Below are positions 26,970 through 34,968 of a stretch of 64,000 nt of DNA, piece by piece. The notes beneath the pieces are model-generated. The model ran no database searches, was not told the DNA's origin, and saw only the letters and a list, made by a program, of their open reading frames with translations. The DNA lies in NCBI RefSeq assembly GCF_030386795.1, contig NZ_JANUQM010000009.1, positions 262,492 through 326,491 of the forward strand. Reading direction: 5' to 3'. The translations under genes were made by a program, and so were the position numbers. Within the stretch, counting starts at the first letter, position 1, and the number at the start of each line of letters is the position of its first letter. Source of the DNA: Streptomyces sp. S.PNR 29. GTDB lineage: Bacteria; Actinomycetota; Actinomycetes; Streptomycetales; Streptomycetaceae.

Positions 26970-27716
26970 GTGGGTCAGCCGGAGATGCAGCCCGAGGGGC
27001 CGGCTCAGGACGGGCGGGGCGAGGAGGCGGCCGGGCTGCGGCCGGGCGATCTGAACGGGCGGGTGTTTCCGCTCGGGGACTGGGGAGAGCCCGCGGAGCG
27101 GCTGGAGGAGCTGTACCGGTGGGTGGAGCGGGGGGCACTGGACACGGTGGCCTGGTATCTCGCGGACCGGGTGTGGAAGCGGCGGGGGGCGCGGTTGTTG
27201 CGGGGCGGGGCCGCGGTGGGGGCGGTCGCCGGGGCCGCGCTGCCGCTGCTGGACATGACGGGCGTCGTGGGCGGGGTCGCGCCCTGGGGGTATCTGGCGT
27301 TGCTGCTCGGAGTGGCGTGTGTGGCCGGGGACCGGTACTTCGGGGTGACGTCCGGCTGGATAAGGGACGTGGCGACGGCTCAGGCCGTGCAGCGGCGGCT
27401 GCTGGCCCTGCAGTTCGACTGGGCCTCGGAGAGTGTGCGGGAGGTTCTGGGGCCGGCGGAGGGGACGGCGAGCGAGGCGGTCGAGCGGTGTCTCGCGGTG
27501 CTGCGGCGGTTTTCCGAGGACGTGACGGAGTTGGTGCGGGCGGAGACGGCGGACTGGATGGTGGAGTTCCGTACCGGGTCGGCGCCGATGGGGATCCAGT
27601 CGGCGCTGGCCGGTGGGGGGCGGCCGGAGGCGGGGGGAGGGCAGGGGCGGTTTCCTCTGCCGCCGGGGGGTGCGCGGCCGAACATGCCGAGGCAGCGGCC
27701 GCCTGAGCCGCGGTGA
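26970..27716 (+). CDS. SLATT-domain two-TM protein
   Basis: A 248-residue protein. After a Gly/Pro-rich N-terminus, a helix (ERLEELYRWVERGALDTVAWYLADRVWKRRGARLL) precedes two transmembrane segments (about 79-99 and 105-120) and a long C-terminal helical region (RDVATAQAVQRRLLALQFDWASESVREVLG). This is the SLATT plan; in bacterial conflict systems SLATT proteins are predicted pore-forming effectors activated by nucleotide sensors. No SMODS, SLOG or TIR partner is adjacent here. Start GTG 26970 with AGGAGGG (26955-26961). It diverges from ybaB. Confidence 0.75.
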   Translation: MGQPEMQPEGPAQDGRGEEAAGLRPGDLNGRVFPLGDWGEPAERLEELYRWVERGALDTVAWYLADRVWKRRGARLLRGGAAVGAVAGAALPLLDMTGVVGGVAPWGYLALLLGVACVAGDRYFGVTSGWIRDVATAQAVQRRLLALQFDWASESVREVLGPAEGTASEAVERCLAVLRRFSEDVTELVRAETADWMVEFRTGSAPMGIQSALAGGGRPEAGGGQGRFPLPPGGARPNMPRQRPPEPR

Positions 27717-27773
27717 GGTGTACGCCCGAGGTTCAACGTCCCCGCAGGAGGCGGGACTTGGCTGCCGGGTGGC

Positions 27774-29768
27774 TCACTCCCTCGTGTAGGTCAGCTGCTC
27801 CCCGCTGCTCGTGTTGCTGCGCCGCAGGCTGTCGTCCGGCAGCAGGGTGACCTCGGTGGCCTCGCCCGGCGTGCAGGAGGAGCGCGGCTGCCCGACCGTC
27901 ACCGTGGAGGGGCCGATGCGCAACGGCCCGTCGGCGCCGGGATCCTCGGTGAGCTCCGCCTCGAACACGCAGTGGTAGGAGCCGCCGTCCGCGGTGGATC
28001 CGTCGGCGACGAGGGACAGGACCGTGTCGCCGACCTCGCCCTGCTGGAGGGTCAGCCGCCGGGTGTGCTGTCCGTCGGCGTTGTCGATGGTGGTGGTCCA
28101 GGTGCCCAGGTAGGCGGCCGGGACCACGCCGTCCGCCGGCGCCGAGGCGGCCGGCTGCGAGGGCGTCGGGGACGGGGCGGGCGTCGTCGGGCCGGAGTTC
28201 ACCGGTGCGCTGGTGGTCGGGGAGGCGGTGGTGGCGCCGCCGGCCTGGTCGCCACCGCCGCTCATCAGCGCGTAGACCGAGCCGCCGGCGGCCAGCGCGA
28301 CGACGACGGCGACCGCGACGAGCAGCACGGTGGAACGGGCGTTTCTTCGGGGTGGCTCCTGAGGGGCGCCGGGTGTGCCGTACGGCGACGGGCCGTACGG
28401 CGGGGTCGAGCCGGGGCCGGGCTGGTGCGGGTAGCCGTAGGCGGCGGGCTGGGGAGGGACGTACGCGGGGTGCGGGTGCGGAGGTGTCTGCGGCGGTGCC
28501 GGGGCGGCTCCGAGCGGTCCCGGCGGAGGTGTGGGGCCGCCCTGGCCCGCGACCAGGGTCGGGAGGTGGTTCAGCGGAACACCCCCTCCGAACTGCCCCG
28601 GGGGCGGCGGCCCCGGAGTGGCGGCCGGGCCGGGGCCCGGGGACGTGTCCGGGGCGGCGGTGTGCTCGGGCGGGACATCGGGGCGTGGCTGCTGCGCGGC
28701 GGGGTCGGGGCCGGGCGGCATCGCCGGACCGGACGGATCGACGGAACCCTGCCGACCGACGGCACCCACCTGCCCGGCCGTCCCCGGCCACCCCCCGTCC
28801 CCGGCCTCCCCCGGCCTCTGGGGATCCTCCGTGTCCAGCAACCGCACCGCATGCCGGCCGAGTTGGGCCACGAGGGTGCTGGGCAGCCAGGGGTCCCGGG
28901 AGCGGCCGTCGGCGACGGTGTCGTGGGCGCCTGTGCGCTGCAGGACGCGGTCCAGCGTCGGCCGGGCGGCCGGGTCCTTCTTCAGGCAGTCGCGTACGAG
29001 GTCGGCGATGCCCTCGGGCATGCCGTCCAGGTCGGGTTCCTCCTGGGCGATGCGGAACATCAGGGCGTGGACACCGCTGCCCGCGGTGCCGAACGGGAGG
29101 CGGCCGGTGGCGGCGTACGCCAGCACCGAGCCGAGGCAGAAGACGTCGCAGGCGGGCGTGATGCGGTCACCGCGCACCTGCTCGGGGGCCATGAAGCCGG
29201 GCGACCCGACCAGCGCCCCGGTCCGCGTGAGCCCGCCGTCCGCCACCGTCTCCAGCGCCCGCGCGATCCCGAAGTCGATGACCCGCGGGCCGTCGATGGT
29301 CACCAGCACGTTGGACGGCTTGAGGTCGCGGTGCACGATCCCGGCGGCGTGGATGTCCTTGAGGGCGTGCGCGAGCCCGGCCGCGAGGATGCGGACGGAC
29401 CGTTCGGGCAGCGGCCCGTGGTCGTTCCCCACCACCTGCTGCAGGCTCGGCCCGGCGACGTACCCGGTGGCCACCCACGGCACGGCGGCCTCGGTGTCCG
29501 CGTCCAGCACCGGCGCCGTCCAGGCCCCGCCGACCCGCCGCGCGGCCCGCACCTCCTGCCGGAACCGCGCCCGGAACTCCTCCCGCCCGGCCAGCTCCTC
29601 CCGCACCAGCTTGACGGCGACGGTACGGCCACGGTCCGAACGGGCCAGATAGACGTACCCCATCCCGCCGGCGCCGAGCCGCGCCAGCAGCCGGTACGCC
29701 CCGATCTTCCCCCAGTGCTCAACGCCTGGGGGGACCCCCATCGGATCCCCCGCCCCCAGCTTCTCCAT
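27774..29768 (-). CDS. PknB-type Ser/Thr protein kinase
   Basis: A 664-residue membrane kinase. The catalytic domain (about 25-280) has glycine loop LGAGGMGYVY, Lys53, HRDLKPSN (Asp148), DFG (Asp165), an activation segment ending in SPGFMAPEQ, and CDVFCLGSVL. A Pro/Gly-rich linker of about 200 residues leads to one transmembrane helix (STVLLVAVAVVVALAAGGSVYAL) and an extracellular domain with two conserved cysteines (YHCVFEAEL, RSSCTPGE). There are no PASTA repeats, so it senses something other than muropeptides. ATG at 29768. It converges on the SLATT gene. Confidence 0.93.
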   Translation of the reverse strand: MEKLGAGDPMGVPPGVEHWGKIGAYRLLARLGAGGMGYVYLARSDRGRTVAVKLVREELAGREEFRARFRQEVRAARRVGGAWTAPVLDADTEAAVPWVATGYVAGPSLQQVVGNDHGPLPERSVRILAAGLAHALKDIHAAGIVHRDLKPSNVLVTIDGPRVIDFGIARALETVADGGLTRTGALVGSPGFMAPEQVRGDRITPACDVFCLGSVLAYAATGRLPFGTAGSGVHALMFRIAQEEPDLDGMPEGIADLVRDCLKKDPAARPTLDRVLQRTGAHDTVADGRSRDPWLPSTLVAQLGRHAVRLLDTEDPQRPGEAGDGGWPGTAGQVGAVGRQGSVDPSGPAMPPGPDPAAQQPRPDVPPEHTAAPDTSPGPGPAATPGPPPPGQFGGGVPLNHLPTLVAGQGGPTPPPGPLGAAPAPPQTPPHPHPAYVPPQPAAYGYPHQPGPGSTPPYGPSPYGTPGAPQEPPRRNARSTVLLVAVAVVVALAAGGSVYALMSGGGDQAGGATTASPTTSAPVNSGPTTPAPSPTPSQPAASAPADGVVPAAYLGTWTTTIDNADGQHTRRLTLQQGEVGDTVLSLVADGSTADGGSYHCVFEAELTEDPGADGPLRIGPSTVTVGQPRSSCTPGEATEVTLLPDDSLRRSNTSSGEQLTYTRE

Positions 29769-29844
29769 CGCTCAGCCGCCTTCCCCCCACGCGAGCAACA
29801 GACCGAGGATAGTGCGGGCCCGTGTGCGATGAGCTGGGCGTCGT

Positions 29845-30303
29845 CTACGGTTCCGTAACAGGCGGGCCCACCTGGTCGAGAACTTTCGACAGGCGTTCGA
29901 GCGCCTGCACCGCCTCGGCGAGCTCCGCCTCACCGAAGGCCTCCGCGAGCCGGTCGGCGAAGCCCGCGTGCCCGGGGTTGATCCGGGCGATCGCCGCGCG
30001 CCCCTCGTCGGTCGGTGCGAGGAGTTTGGCGCGTCGGTGGGCGGGGTTGGGCCGGTACTCGGCGAGGCCGCGCTCCACCAGCAGGTCGGCGATGCGCTGC
30101 ACGCTCTGGCGGGTGATGCCCATGGCGCGGGCGATGCCGGAGACGGGCAGGGGCTCGGCGAGGACCGCGCCGAGGACCTGCCACCAGGCGGCGGTCAGCC
30201 CGGCGGGCCTGGCCAGCTCCTCGGCCACGGCGAGGAACTGGCCGTTCAGCCGGAAGACGCCGAGCGCGCCACGGCTGAGCAGGTCCTGACGTTCCCGGCT
30301 CAT
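29845..30303 (-). CDS. MarR-family regulator
   Basis: A 152-residue MarR protein with the winged-helix core GLTAAWWQVLGAVLAEPLPVSGIARAMGITRQSVQRIADLLVERGLAEYRPNPAHRRAKLLAPTDEG. It is the second gene of an operon with the PfpI-like gene (ATGA overlap). A dyad that overlaps the operon promoter upstream is its likely binding site. Confidence 0.92.
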   Translation of the reverse strand: MSRERQDLLSRGALGVFRLNGQFLAVAEELARPAGLTAAWWQVLGAVLAEPLPVSGIARAMGITRQSVQRIADLLVERGLAEYRPNPAHRRAKLLAPTDEGRAAIARINPGHAGFADRLAEAFGEAELAEAVQALERLSKVLDQVGPPVTEP

Positions 30304-30923
30304 GCCGCCCCGGCCTTCTGCAGGACGGCGTACGCCTCGGCGTCGGAATCGTGGAACAGCCGGTACCAGGCGTCGGTCACCTCCTCGTCGTACACCCCGA
30401 GGAGCCGGAAGATCTCGCGGGCGAAGGCGACGGGCTCGGTGGGACCGGCGGTGACCAGCAGTCCGTCGGTGACGGCGTCGGCGTCGACGTAGCGCCTGCC
30501 GCCGTCGTAGCCCGTCGCGGCCAGGTAGAAGGAGACCGCGCTGGTGTGGTCGCGGTCGTCCAGCAGCCCCTCGCGGGCGAGCCCGGCGGTGGCGCCGCAG
30601 ATCGCGGCGACGGGCACGCCGGCGTCGAGGAAGGCGCGGGCCTTGCGGGCGAAGGGCGCGAGGTCGTCGCCCGCGTCCCAGAGGTCGGCGCCCGGGAGGA
30701 TCAGCAGGGAGCTGTCCTCGGGCCGTACGGCGTTCAGGGCGGTGTCGGGCTGGACGCGCAGTCCGCCGATGCTCGTGACCGGGGTGGTGGACGGGCCGAC
30801 GGTTCGGATCTCGTACCCGGCGCGGGCGAGGTGCGCGGTGGCGTGGCCGGTCTCCCAGTCGGCGAGGGTGTCGTAGACGGCGAGGTGCACGGGCTTGCGG
30901 TCGTGGCCGGTAGTGCCGTTCAT
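30300..30923 (-). CDS. DJ-1/PfpI-family protein
   Basis: A 207-residue class I glutamine-amidotransferase-like protein. The nucleophile elbow is VAAICGATAGLA with Cys109; a conserved acidic residue sits in AVYDTLADWE near residue 24. Members act as glyoxalase III, chaperone/deglycase or peptidase; the activity here is unknown. ATG 30923 has AGGAGGAG upstream. It leads an operon with the MarR gene, suggesting a stress-responsive unit. Confidence 0.88.
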   Translation of the reverse strand: MNGTTGHDRKPVHLAVYDTLADWETGHATAHLARAGYEIRTVGPSTTPVTSIGGLRVQPDTALNAVRPEDSSLLILPGADLWDAGDDLAPFARKARAFLDAGVPVAAICGATAGLAREGLLDDRDHTSAVSFYLAATGYDGGRRYVDADAVTDGLLVTAGPTEPVAFAREIFRLLGVYDEEVTDAWYRLFHDSDAEAYAVLQKAGAA

Positions 30924-30947
30924 GGCTCCTCCTCGGGCCGATGTCTA

Positions 30948-30983
30948 TGACAGCATGCTGACATTTCGACCGGGTACTGTCAA
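30948..30983 (-). promoter_or_regulatory. PfpI-MarR operon promoter with overlapping palindrome
   Basis: Reading the minus strand, TTGACA (complement of 30978-30983), 17 bases, CAGCAT (complement of 30955-30960). The -10 box lies in the perfect 10-bp palindrome CAGCATGCTG (30951-30960), which extends to a near-perfect 16-bp dyad. Binding of the MarR protein there would block transcription; a half-site (AATGCTG) lies near the -35. Confidence 0.6.
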
Positions 30984-31077
30984 TGCTGCCGATGTCGACA
31001 ACCTGTCGCGGAAACCCCCCGACCGCAGACATGACGCCGATGTCGCGCCCCCGGCGAGCACACCTACGCTCCCCGCC

Positions 31078-32448
31078 ATGACCCCTCAGCCTCAGCCGAA
31101 TCCCCGGGTCGGCGCTGCCGTGAAGGCCGCGGACCGTGCGCATGTGTTCCACTCCTGGTCCGCGCAGGACCTCATCGACCCGCTCGCCGTCGCCGGTGCC
31201 CAGGGGTCGTACTTCTGGGACTACGACGGCAGGCGCTACCTCGACTTCACCAGCGGGCTCGTCTACACGAACGTCGGGTACCAGCATCCGAAGGTGGTCG
31301 CCGCGATCCAGGAGCAGGCCGCGCGGATGACCACCTTCGCGCCCGCGTTCGCCGTCGAGGCGCGGTCGGAGGCGGCCCGGCTGATCGCCGAGCGGACACC
31401 CGGCGACCTGGACAAGATCTTCTTCACCAACGGCGGCGCCGACGCCGTGGAGCACGCCGTGCGTATGGCGCGGCTGCACACCGGGCGGCCGAAGGTGCTG
31501 TCGGCGTACCGCTCGTACCACGGCGGCACGCAGCAGGCCGTGAACCTCACCGGCGACCCCCGGCGGTGGGCCTCCGACAGCGGCTCCGCGGGGGTCGTGC
31601 ACTTCTGGGCGCCGTTCCTGTACCGGTCGCGGTTCTACGCGGAGACCGAGGAGCAGGAGTGCGCGCGGGCGCTGGAGCACCTGGAGACGACGATCGCCTT
31701 CGAGGGGCCGTCGACGATCGCCGCGATCGTCCTGGAGACGATCCCGGGGACCGCCGGGATCATGGTGCCGCCGGCCGGTTATCTCGCGGGCGTCCGGGAG
31801 ATCTGCGACAGGTACGGGATCGTCTTCGTCCTGGACGAGGTCATGGCCGGGTTCGGGCGGACCGGGGAGTGGTTCGCGGCCGATCTGTTCGGGGTCGTAC
31901 CGGATCTGATGATCTTCGCGAAGGGCGTCAACTCCGGGTACGTGCCGCTGGGCGGGGTCGCGATCTGCGGGGAGATCGCCGAGACGTTCGCCCGGCGGCC
32001 GTATCCGGGCGGGCTGACGTACTCCGGGCATCCCCTGGCGTGTGCGGCGGCCGTCGCGACCATCGGTGTCATGGCCGAGGAGGGGGTCGTCGAGAACGCC
32101 GCCCGGCTCGGGGCCGAGGTCGTCGGGCCGGGGCTGCGGGAGCTGGCCCAGCGGCATCCGAGCGTGGGGGACGTACGGGGCACCGGCATGTTCTGGGCGC
32201 TGGAGCTGGTGCGGAACCGCCGGACGCGGGAGCCGCTGGTGCCGTACAACGCGGCCGGGGAGGAGAACGCGGCGATGACGGCGTTCGCCGGTGCCGCCAA
32301 GGCCGCCGGGCTGTGGCCGTTCATCCACATGAACCGGACGCATGTCGTGCCGCCGTGCACCGTCAGCGAGGCAGAACTGAAGGAGGGGCTGGCGGCGCTG
32401 GACGCGGCGCTCGCGGTGGCGGACGAGTACACCGACCAGGAACAATAG
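31078..32448 (+). CDS. Class III PLP-dependent aminotransferase
   Basis: A 456-residue fold-type I aminotransferase of the omega-amino-acid:pyruvate/beta-alanine group. SYFWDYDGRRYLDFTSGLVYTNVGYQHP opens the fold, FFTNGGADAVEHAVRMAR binds phosphate, VLDEVMAGFGRTG binds the pyridine ring, and the PLP lysine is Lys282 in DLMIFAKGVNSG. It uses amines or omega-amino acids as donors; the exact pair is unknown. ATG 31078 follows a region shared with the divergent PfpI promoter. A GntR regulator is encoded 144 bases downstream. Confidence 0.9.
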   Translation: MTPQPQPNPRVGAAVKAADRAHVFHSWSAQDLIDPLAVAGAQGSYFWDYDGRRYLDFTSGLVYTNVGYQHPKVVAAIQEQAARMTTFAPAFAVEARSEAARLIAERTPGDLDKIFFTNGGADAVEHAVRMARLHTGRPKVLSAYRSYHGGTQQAVNLTGDPRRWASDSGSAGVVHFWAPFLYRSRFYAETEEQECARALEHLETTIAFEGPSTIAAIVLETIPGTAGIMVPPAGYLAGVREICDRYGIVFVLDEVMAGFGRTGEWFAADLFGVVPDLMIFAKGVNSGYVPLGGVAICGEIAETFARRPYPGGLTYSGHPLACAAAVATIGVMAEEGVVENAARLGAEVVGPGLRELAQRHPSVGDVRGTGMFWALELVRNRRTREPLVPYNAAGEENAAMTAFAGAAKAAGLWPFIHMNRTHVVPPCTVSEAELKEGLAALDAALAVADEYTDQEQ

Positions 32449-32498
32449 GCAGTCGGCAGCAGCACACCGACCGGCCGGTCGGAATGGGGGTGCGCGGA

Positions 32499-32562
32499 TC
32501 GACACCGCGCGCAGTCGAACGCGTATGGTGGCGTGCTCGTAGACATATACGTGCACGCCACC
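32499..32562 (+). promoter_or_regulatory. GntR promoter with 10-bp-arm dyad
   Basis: A TCGACA box (32499-32504) and TATGGT box (32524-32529, 19-bp spacing) precede the GntR gene. Starting in the -10 box is a dyad with perfect 10-bp arms, GGTGGCGTGC (32527-32536) and GCACGCCACC (32553-32562), separated by 16 bases with an inner GTA...TAC. This placement is what an autorepressor site would show; an mRNA hairpin near the ribosome site is the alternative. Confidence 0.5.
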
Positions 32563-32592
32563 CCGAAACGCGATGAGGGAGACGCCCCGACC

Positions 32593-33294
32593 ATGCCCGG
32601 CAGCACCGGCAACGGCGCCGTGACGCGCAGCACCCTGCGGCAGCAGATCGCCGACGCGCTCCGCGACGAGGTGCTGGCCGGGCGGCTCCAGCCGGGGCAG
32701 GAGTTCACCGTGAAGGAGATCGCCGAGCAGTACGGGGTGTCCGCGACCCCCGTGCGCGAGGCGCTCGTGGACCTCTCCGCGCAGGGACTCCTCGACGCCG
32801 ACCAGCACCGCGGTTTCCGCGTCCACGAGTACTCGGTCGACGACTTCCGCGGCATGATCGAGGCCCGCAGCCTGGTCATCGACGGGATGTTCCACGCCCT
32901 CACCGACGAGCGCAAGGGCTACCTGAGGCCCGACGACCCCCGCATCGCCGCCGCCCTCGCCGGGGTCCGCCGGCGCGGCGAGGAGGCGCGGCGCGCGGCC
33001 GACGCCGGGGACCTCACCATCCTCATCGGCTACGACCTGCGCTACTGGCGCGAGCTCAGCGGCCTGTTCGGCAACCCCTACCTCGCCGACTTCCTGCACC
33101 GGCTGCGCGTGCGGACCTGGGTCTGCGCGGTGCAGCATCTGCGCCGGCTCAGCGATCTGCGCGGACAGCTGTGGTCCGGGCACACCGAACTGGTCGACGC
33201 CCTGTCGCGACGCGACACGCAGGCCGCCCGCGCGATCGTCGACGCCTACGACACGCACTCCCTCGCCCTCATCGAGCGGATCGCCGCCGGATGA
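32593..33294 (+). CDS. GntR-family regulator (FadR/FCD subgroup)
   Basis: A 233-residue regulator. The winged HTH (LRQQIADALRDEVLAGRLQPGQEFTVKEIAEQYGVSATPVREALVDLSAQGLL) is followed by an all-helical FCD ligand domain (EARSLVIDGMFHAL; YDLRYWRELSGLFGNPYLADFLHRLR; HTELVDALSRRD) with the usual metal-binding histidine pattern partly kept. Start ATG 32593 rather than the upstream in-frame ATG. It probably controls itself and perhaps the preceding aminotransferase, with an organic acid as ligand. Confidence 0.9.
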   Translation: MPGSTGNGAVTRSTLRQQIADALRDEVLAGRLQPGQEFTVKEIAEQYGVSATPVREALVDLSAQGLLDADQHRGFRVHEYSVDDFRGMIEARSLVIDGMFHALTDERKGYLRPDDPRIAAALAGVRRRGEEARRAADAGDLTILIGYDLRYWRELSGLFGNPYLADFLHRLRVRTWVCAVQHLRRLSDLRGQLWSGHTELVDALSRRDTQAARAIVDAYDTHSLALIERIAAG

Positions 33295-33345
33295 GCGGTC
33301 CCTGACGGACAGTGGGGCCCGTCGTATGGGTAAGGGGCCCGCACG

Positions 33346-33396
33346 GGGGAAGTGACCCGCAAGGGGAAGCGATCCGCAAGGGGAAGTGACCCGCAC
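33346..33396. repeat. Three tandem 17-bp repeats
   Basis: GGGGAAGTGACCCGCAA (33346-33362), GGGGAAGCGATCCGCAA (33363-33379) and GGGGAAGTGACCCGCAC (33380-33396) lie head to tail, with a degenerate copy (CAGGAAAGTGGCC) following. They fill the leader of the next gene and could be operators or simple slippage products. Confidence 0.7.
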
Positions 33397-33483
33397 CAGG
33401 AAAGTGGCCTGTGCGAGGGGCGCCGCCCTCGCACTCCACCGATTACCCTTCCTTGACCACCGTGCCGTGTGAGGAGTCCTCTT

Positions 33484-34134
33484 TTGGCCTGTGACCTGTG
33501 GCTGGTACCGCTCGTCGACGTCTTGTGCCACACCCCGGACAATCCGTTCGCCGAGGAACTCGCGCAATACAACAAGGTGCTCGCCGAGGCCGGGCTCCCG
33601 CCGGTTCCGGTGTACCAGTACATGCCGGGACTGTCCGGCGAGGTGGCCCCGGTCGCCGGCTTCGACTACGACGCGCTGCACTTCCTGCGGCGCGCCTACC
33701 TGCTCCAGGTGTGCGGCCTGCCGGTCACCCCGGTGGACGAACTGGGCGGCGACTACGAGCAGCTGCTGGAGATGTTCGAGACCACGGCCCAGCAGTCACA
33801 CCTGGTCTGGCACTACGACCACGCGGGCGCGTACGTCCCCGTCGACTTCCCGCACCCCCTGTCCAGCGACGAACTCCTCGCCGGCGGAGGCCCGTTGGGC
33901 TCCGCCCAGACACTGCTGCGGGAGCTGGAGTTCGTCGCCCCGGCCCTCGGCATCGACCCCGCCAACCCCCCGGCGGCGCCCGAACCGCCGCACGCCCCGA
34001 CGGAGTTGGAGGAACCTGCCGTCCCGGCCCCGTACGACCCCAGCCCCTTCGCCCGCGAACGCCATGTGTGGCTGGGCCTGCACGCGGCGGCGACACGGAG
34101 CCTGGCGCAGGGGTCGATGATCGTCTTCAGCTGA
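33484..34134 (+). CDS. Conserved hypothetical protein (216 aa)
   Basis: A 216-residue soluble acidic protein, not assigned to a named family. It begins ACDLWLVPLVDVLCHTPDNPFAEELAQYNKVL and contains GDYEQLLEMFETTAQQSHLVWHYDHAGAYVPVDFP, so it may bind a small ligand, and ends HVWLGLHAAATRSLAQGSMIVFS. The TTG at 33484 is preferred because GAGGAG (33471-33476) is 7 bases upstream; GTG 33469 is an alternative. It converges on the small DUF3303-like gene 3 bases away. Confidence 0.75.
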   Translation: MACDLWLVPLVDVLCHTPDNPFAEELAQYNKVLAEAGLPPVPVYQYMPGLSGEVAPVAGFDYDALHFLRRAYLLQVCGLPVTPVDELGGDYEQLLEMFETTAQQSHLVWHYDHAGAYVPVDFPHPLSSDELLAGGGPLGSAQTLLRELEFVAPALGIDPANPPAAPEPPHAPTELEEPAVPAPYDPSPFARERHVWLGLHAAATRSLAQGSMIVFS

Positions 34135-34137
34135 CGG

Positions 34138-34428
34138 TCAGCGCAGCTGGGACAGCCCCTTCTGCACGTCCTCCGCGTTCATCACCGGGAAGACCTCGAT
34201 CTCGGCGTTGAACTGGCTGAAGAACGGCTCCGCGGTGGGTGGCAGCTGGGAGCTGTCCTGCATGTCGAAGACGAAGAAGCAGGCCCGGTGACCGTTTTCC
34301 GGGCCGAAGTAGGCCGCCTCCGGCTTGAGGTGGTCCAGCTGCTCCTTGAGCAGTTCCGGCATCTTTCCGCTGCGGATGGCCTCGTTCGCCTTCTCCGTGT
34401 CCAGGGTCGCCTTGAGCATCATGCGCAT
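34138..34428 (-). CDS. Small DUF3303-like protein
   Basis: A 96-residue alpha/beta protein (MRMMLKATLDTEKANEAIRSGKMPELLKEQLDHLKPEAAYFGPENGHRACFFVFDM; SQFNAEIEVFPVMNAEDVQKGL) with a ferredoxin-like pattern, resembling small DUF3303 proteins of unknown function. ATG 34428 is chosen because AAGGTGATC, complementary to the 16S rRNA end, lies 5 bases upstream; a GTG at 34437 is less favourable. Confidence 0.78.
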   Translation of the reverse strand: MRMMLKATLDTEKANEAIRSGKMPELLKEQLDHLKPEAAYFGPENGHRACFFVFDMQDSSQLPPTAEPFFSQFNAEIEVFPVMNAEDVQKGLSQLR

Positions 34429-34520
34429 CGCGATCACCTTCTCCTGCCGACGCGCTTCCGTGGACCTCGTACAGCTCCAGAATATGCCCGGTATGTAACC
34501 TTTTTTCGAACCGGTGCGGA

Positions 34521-34664
34521 TCAGCTCGACTCCCGCACCACCAGCCGGCACGGCACGGTGTGCACACCCGGTTCCGGGGCCGGGTCCGCGTCGATGGCCT
34601 CCAGCAGGCGCAGCGCCGCGATGCGGCCTATCTCCGCGAGGTTCATGTCGATCCTGGTCGCCGC
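34521..34664 (-). pseudogene. LacI-family regulator, 3' fragment
   Basis: The last ~46 codons of a LacI/GalR repressor remain: ATRIDMNLAEIGRIAALRLLEAID, then VPCRLVVRESS and a stop at 34521. There is no HTH and no periplasmic-binding-like core upstream; instead sequence unrelated to LacI proteins begins around 34665. The rest of the gene was lost in a deletion. Confidence 0.65.
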
Positions 34665-34679
34665 GGGCCGGGGCCTCAC

Positions 34680-34904
34680 ATGAGCACCAGCGACGGCGGC
34701 ACGGCCCTGATCTGGGGCGACAACGGCACCGACGACCACCTCTGGCAGGTCATCCCGGCCCGCGACGGCTACTACAAGATCGCCAACTACAACAGCGGTC
34801 TGCTGCTGGGCGTGGACCGGATGAGCACGTCGTCCGGCGCGCAGGTGCTGCAGTGGTCGGACAACGGCACGGCGGATCACCTGTGGAGGCTGACCGCGCG
34901 CTGA
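34680..34904 (+). pseudogene. Ricin-type lectin domain, 3' fragment
   Basis: A 74-residue open piece encodes the end of a ricin B-type beta-trefoil (GGTALIWGDNGTDDHLWQVIPARDGYYKIANYNSG; GAQVLQWSDNGTADHLWRL). Such domains usually end a secreted glycoside hydrolase. No signal peptide or catalytic domain precedes it and no ribosome site fits its ATG. It abuts the LacI tail, as expected if a deletion removed the heads of both genes. Confidence 0.65.
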
Positions 34905-34917
34905 TCTCCTGAGGACA

Positions 34918-34956
34918 CCTGTGCCCCTGGCCGATGTCGGCGGCCAGGGGCACAGG
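34918..34956. terminator. purA terminator
   Basis: Perfect 15-bp arms CCTGTGCCCCTGGCC (34918-34932) and GGCCAGGGGCACAGG (34942-34956) enclose a 9-base loop. It lies 13 bases past the purA stop and also faces the end of the ricin fragment. Confidence 0.85.
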
Positions 34957-34968
34957 CATGTCAGCAGG

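Noticed and set aside
33346..33396. CRISPR-like repeats
   Set aside because: Repeats are directly adjacent with no spacers and only three copies.
29845..33681. A 1278-codon minus-strand frame
   Set aside because: Only its last 152 codons (MarR) are real; the rest is antisense to the aminotransferase and GntR genes.
34680..34904. Treating the ricin piece as an independent lectin gene
   Set aside because: No signal peptide, no ribosome site and only part of a trefoil; a fragment explains it better.
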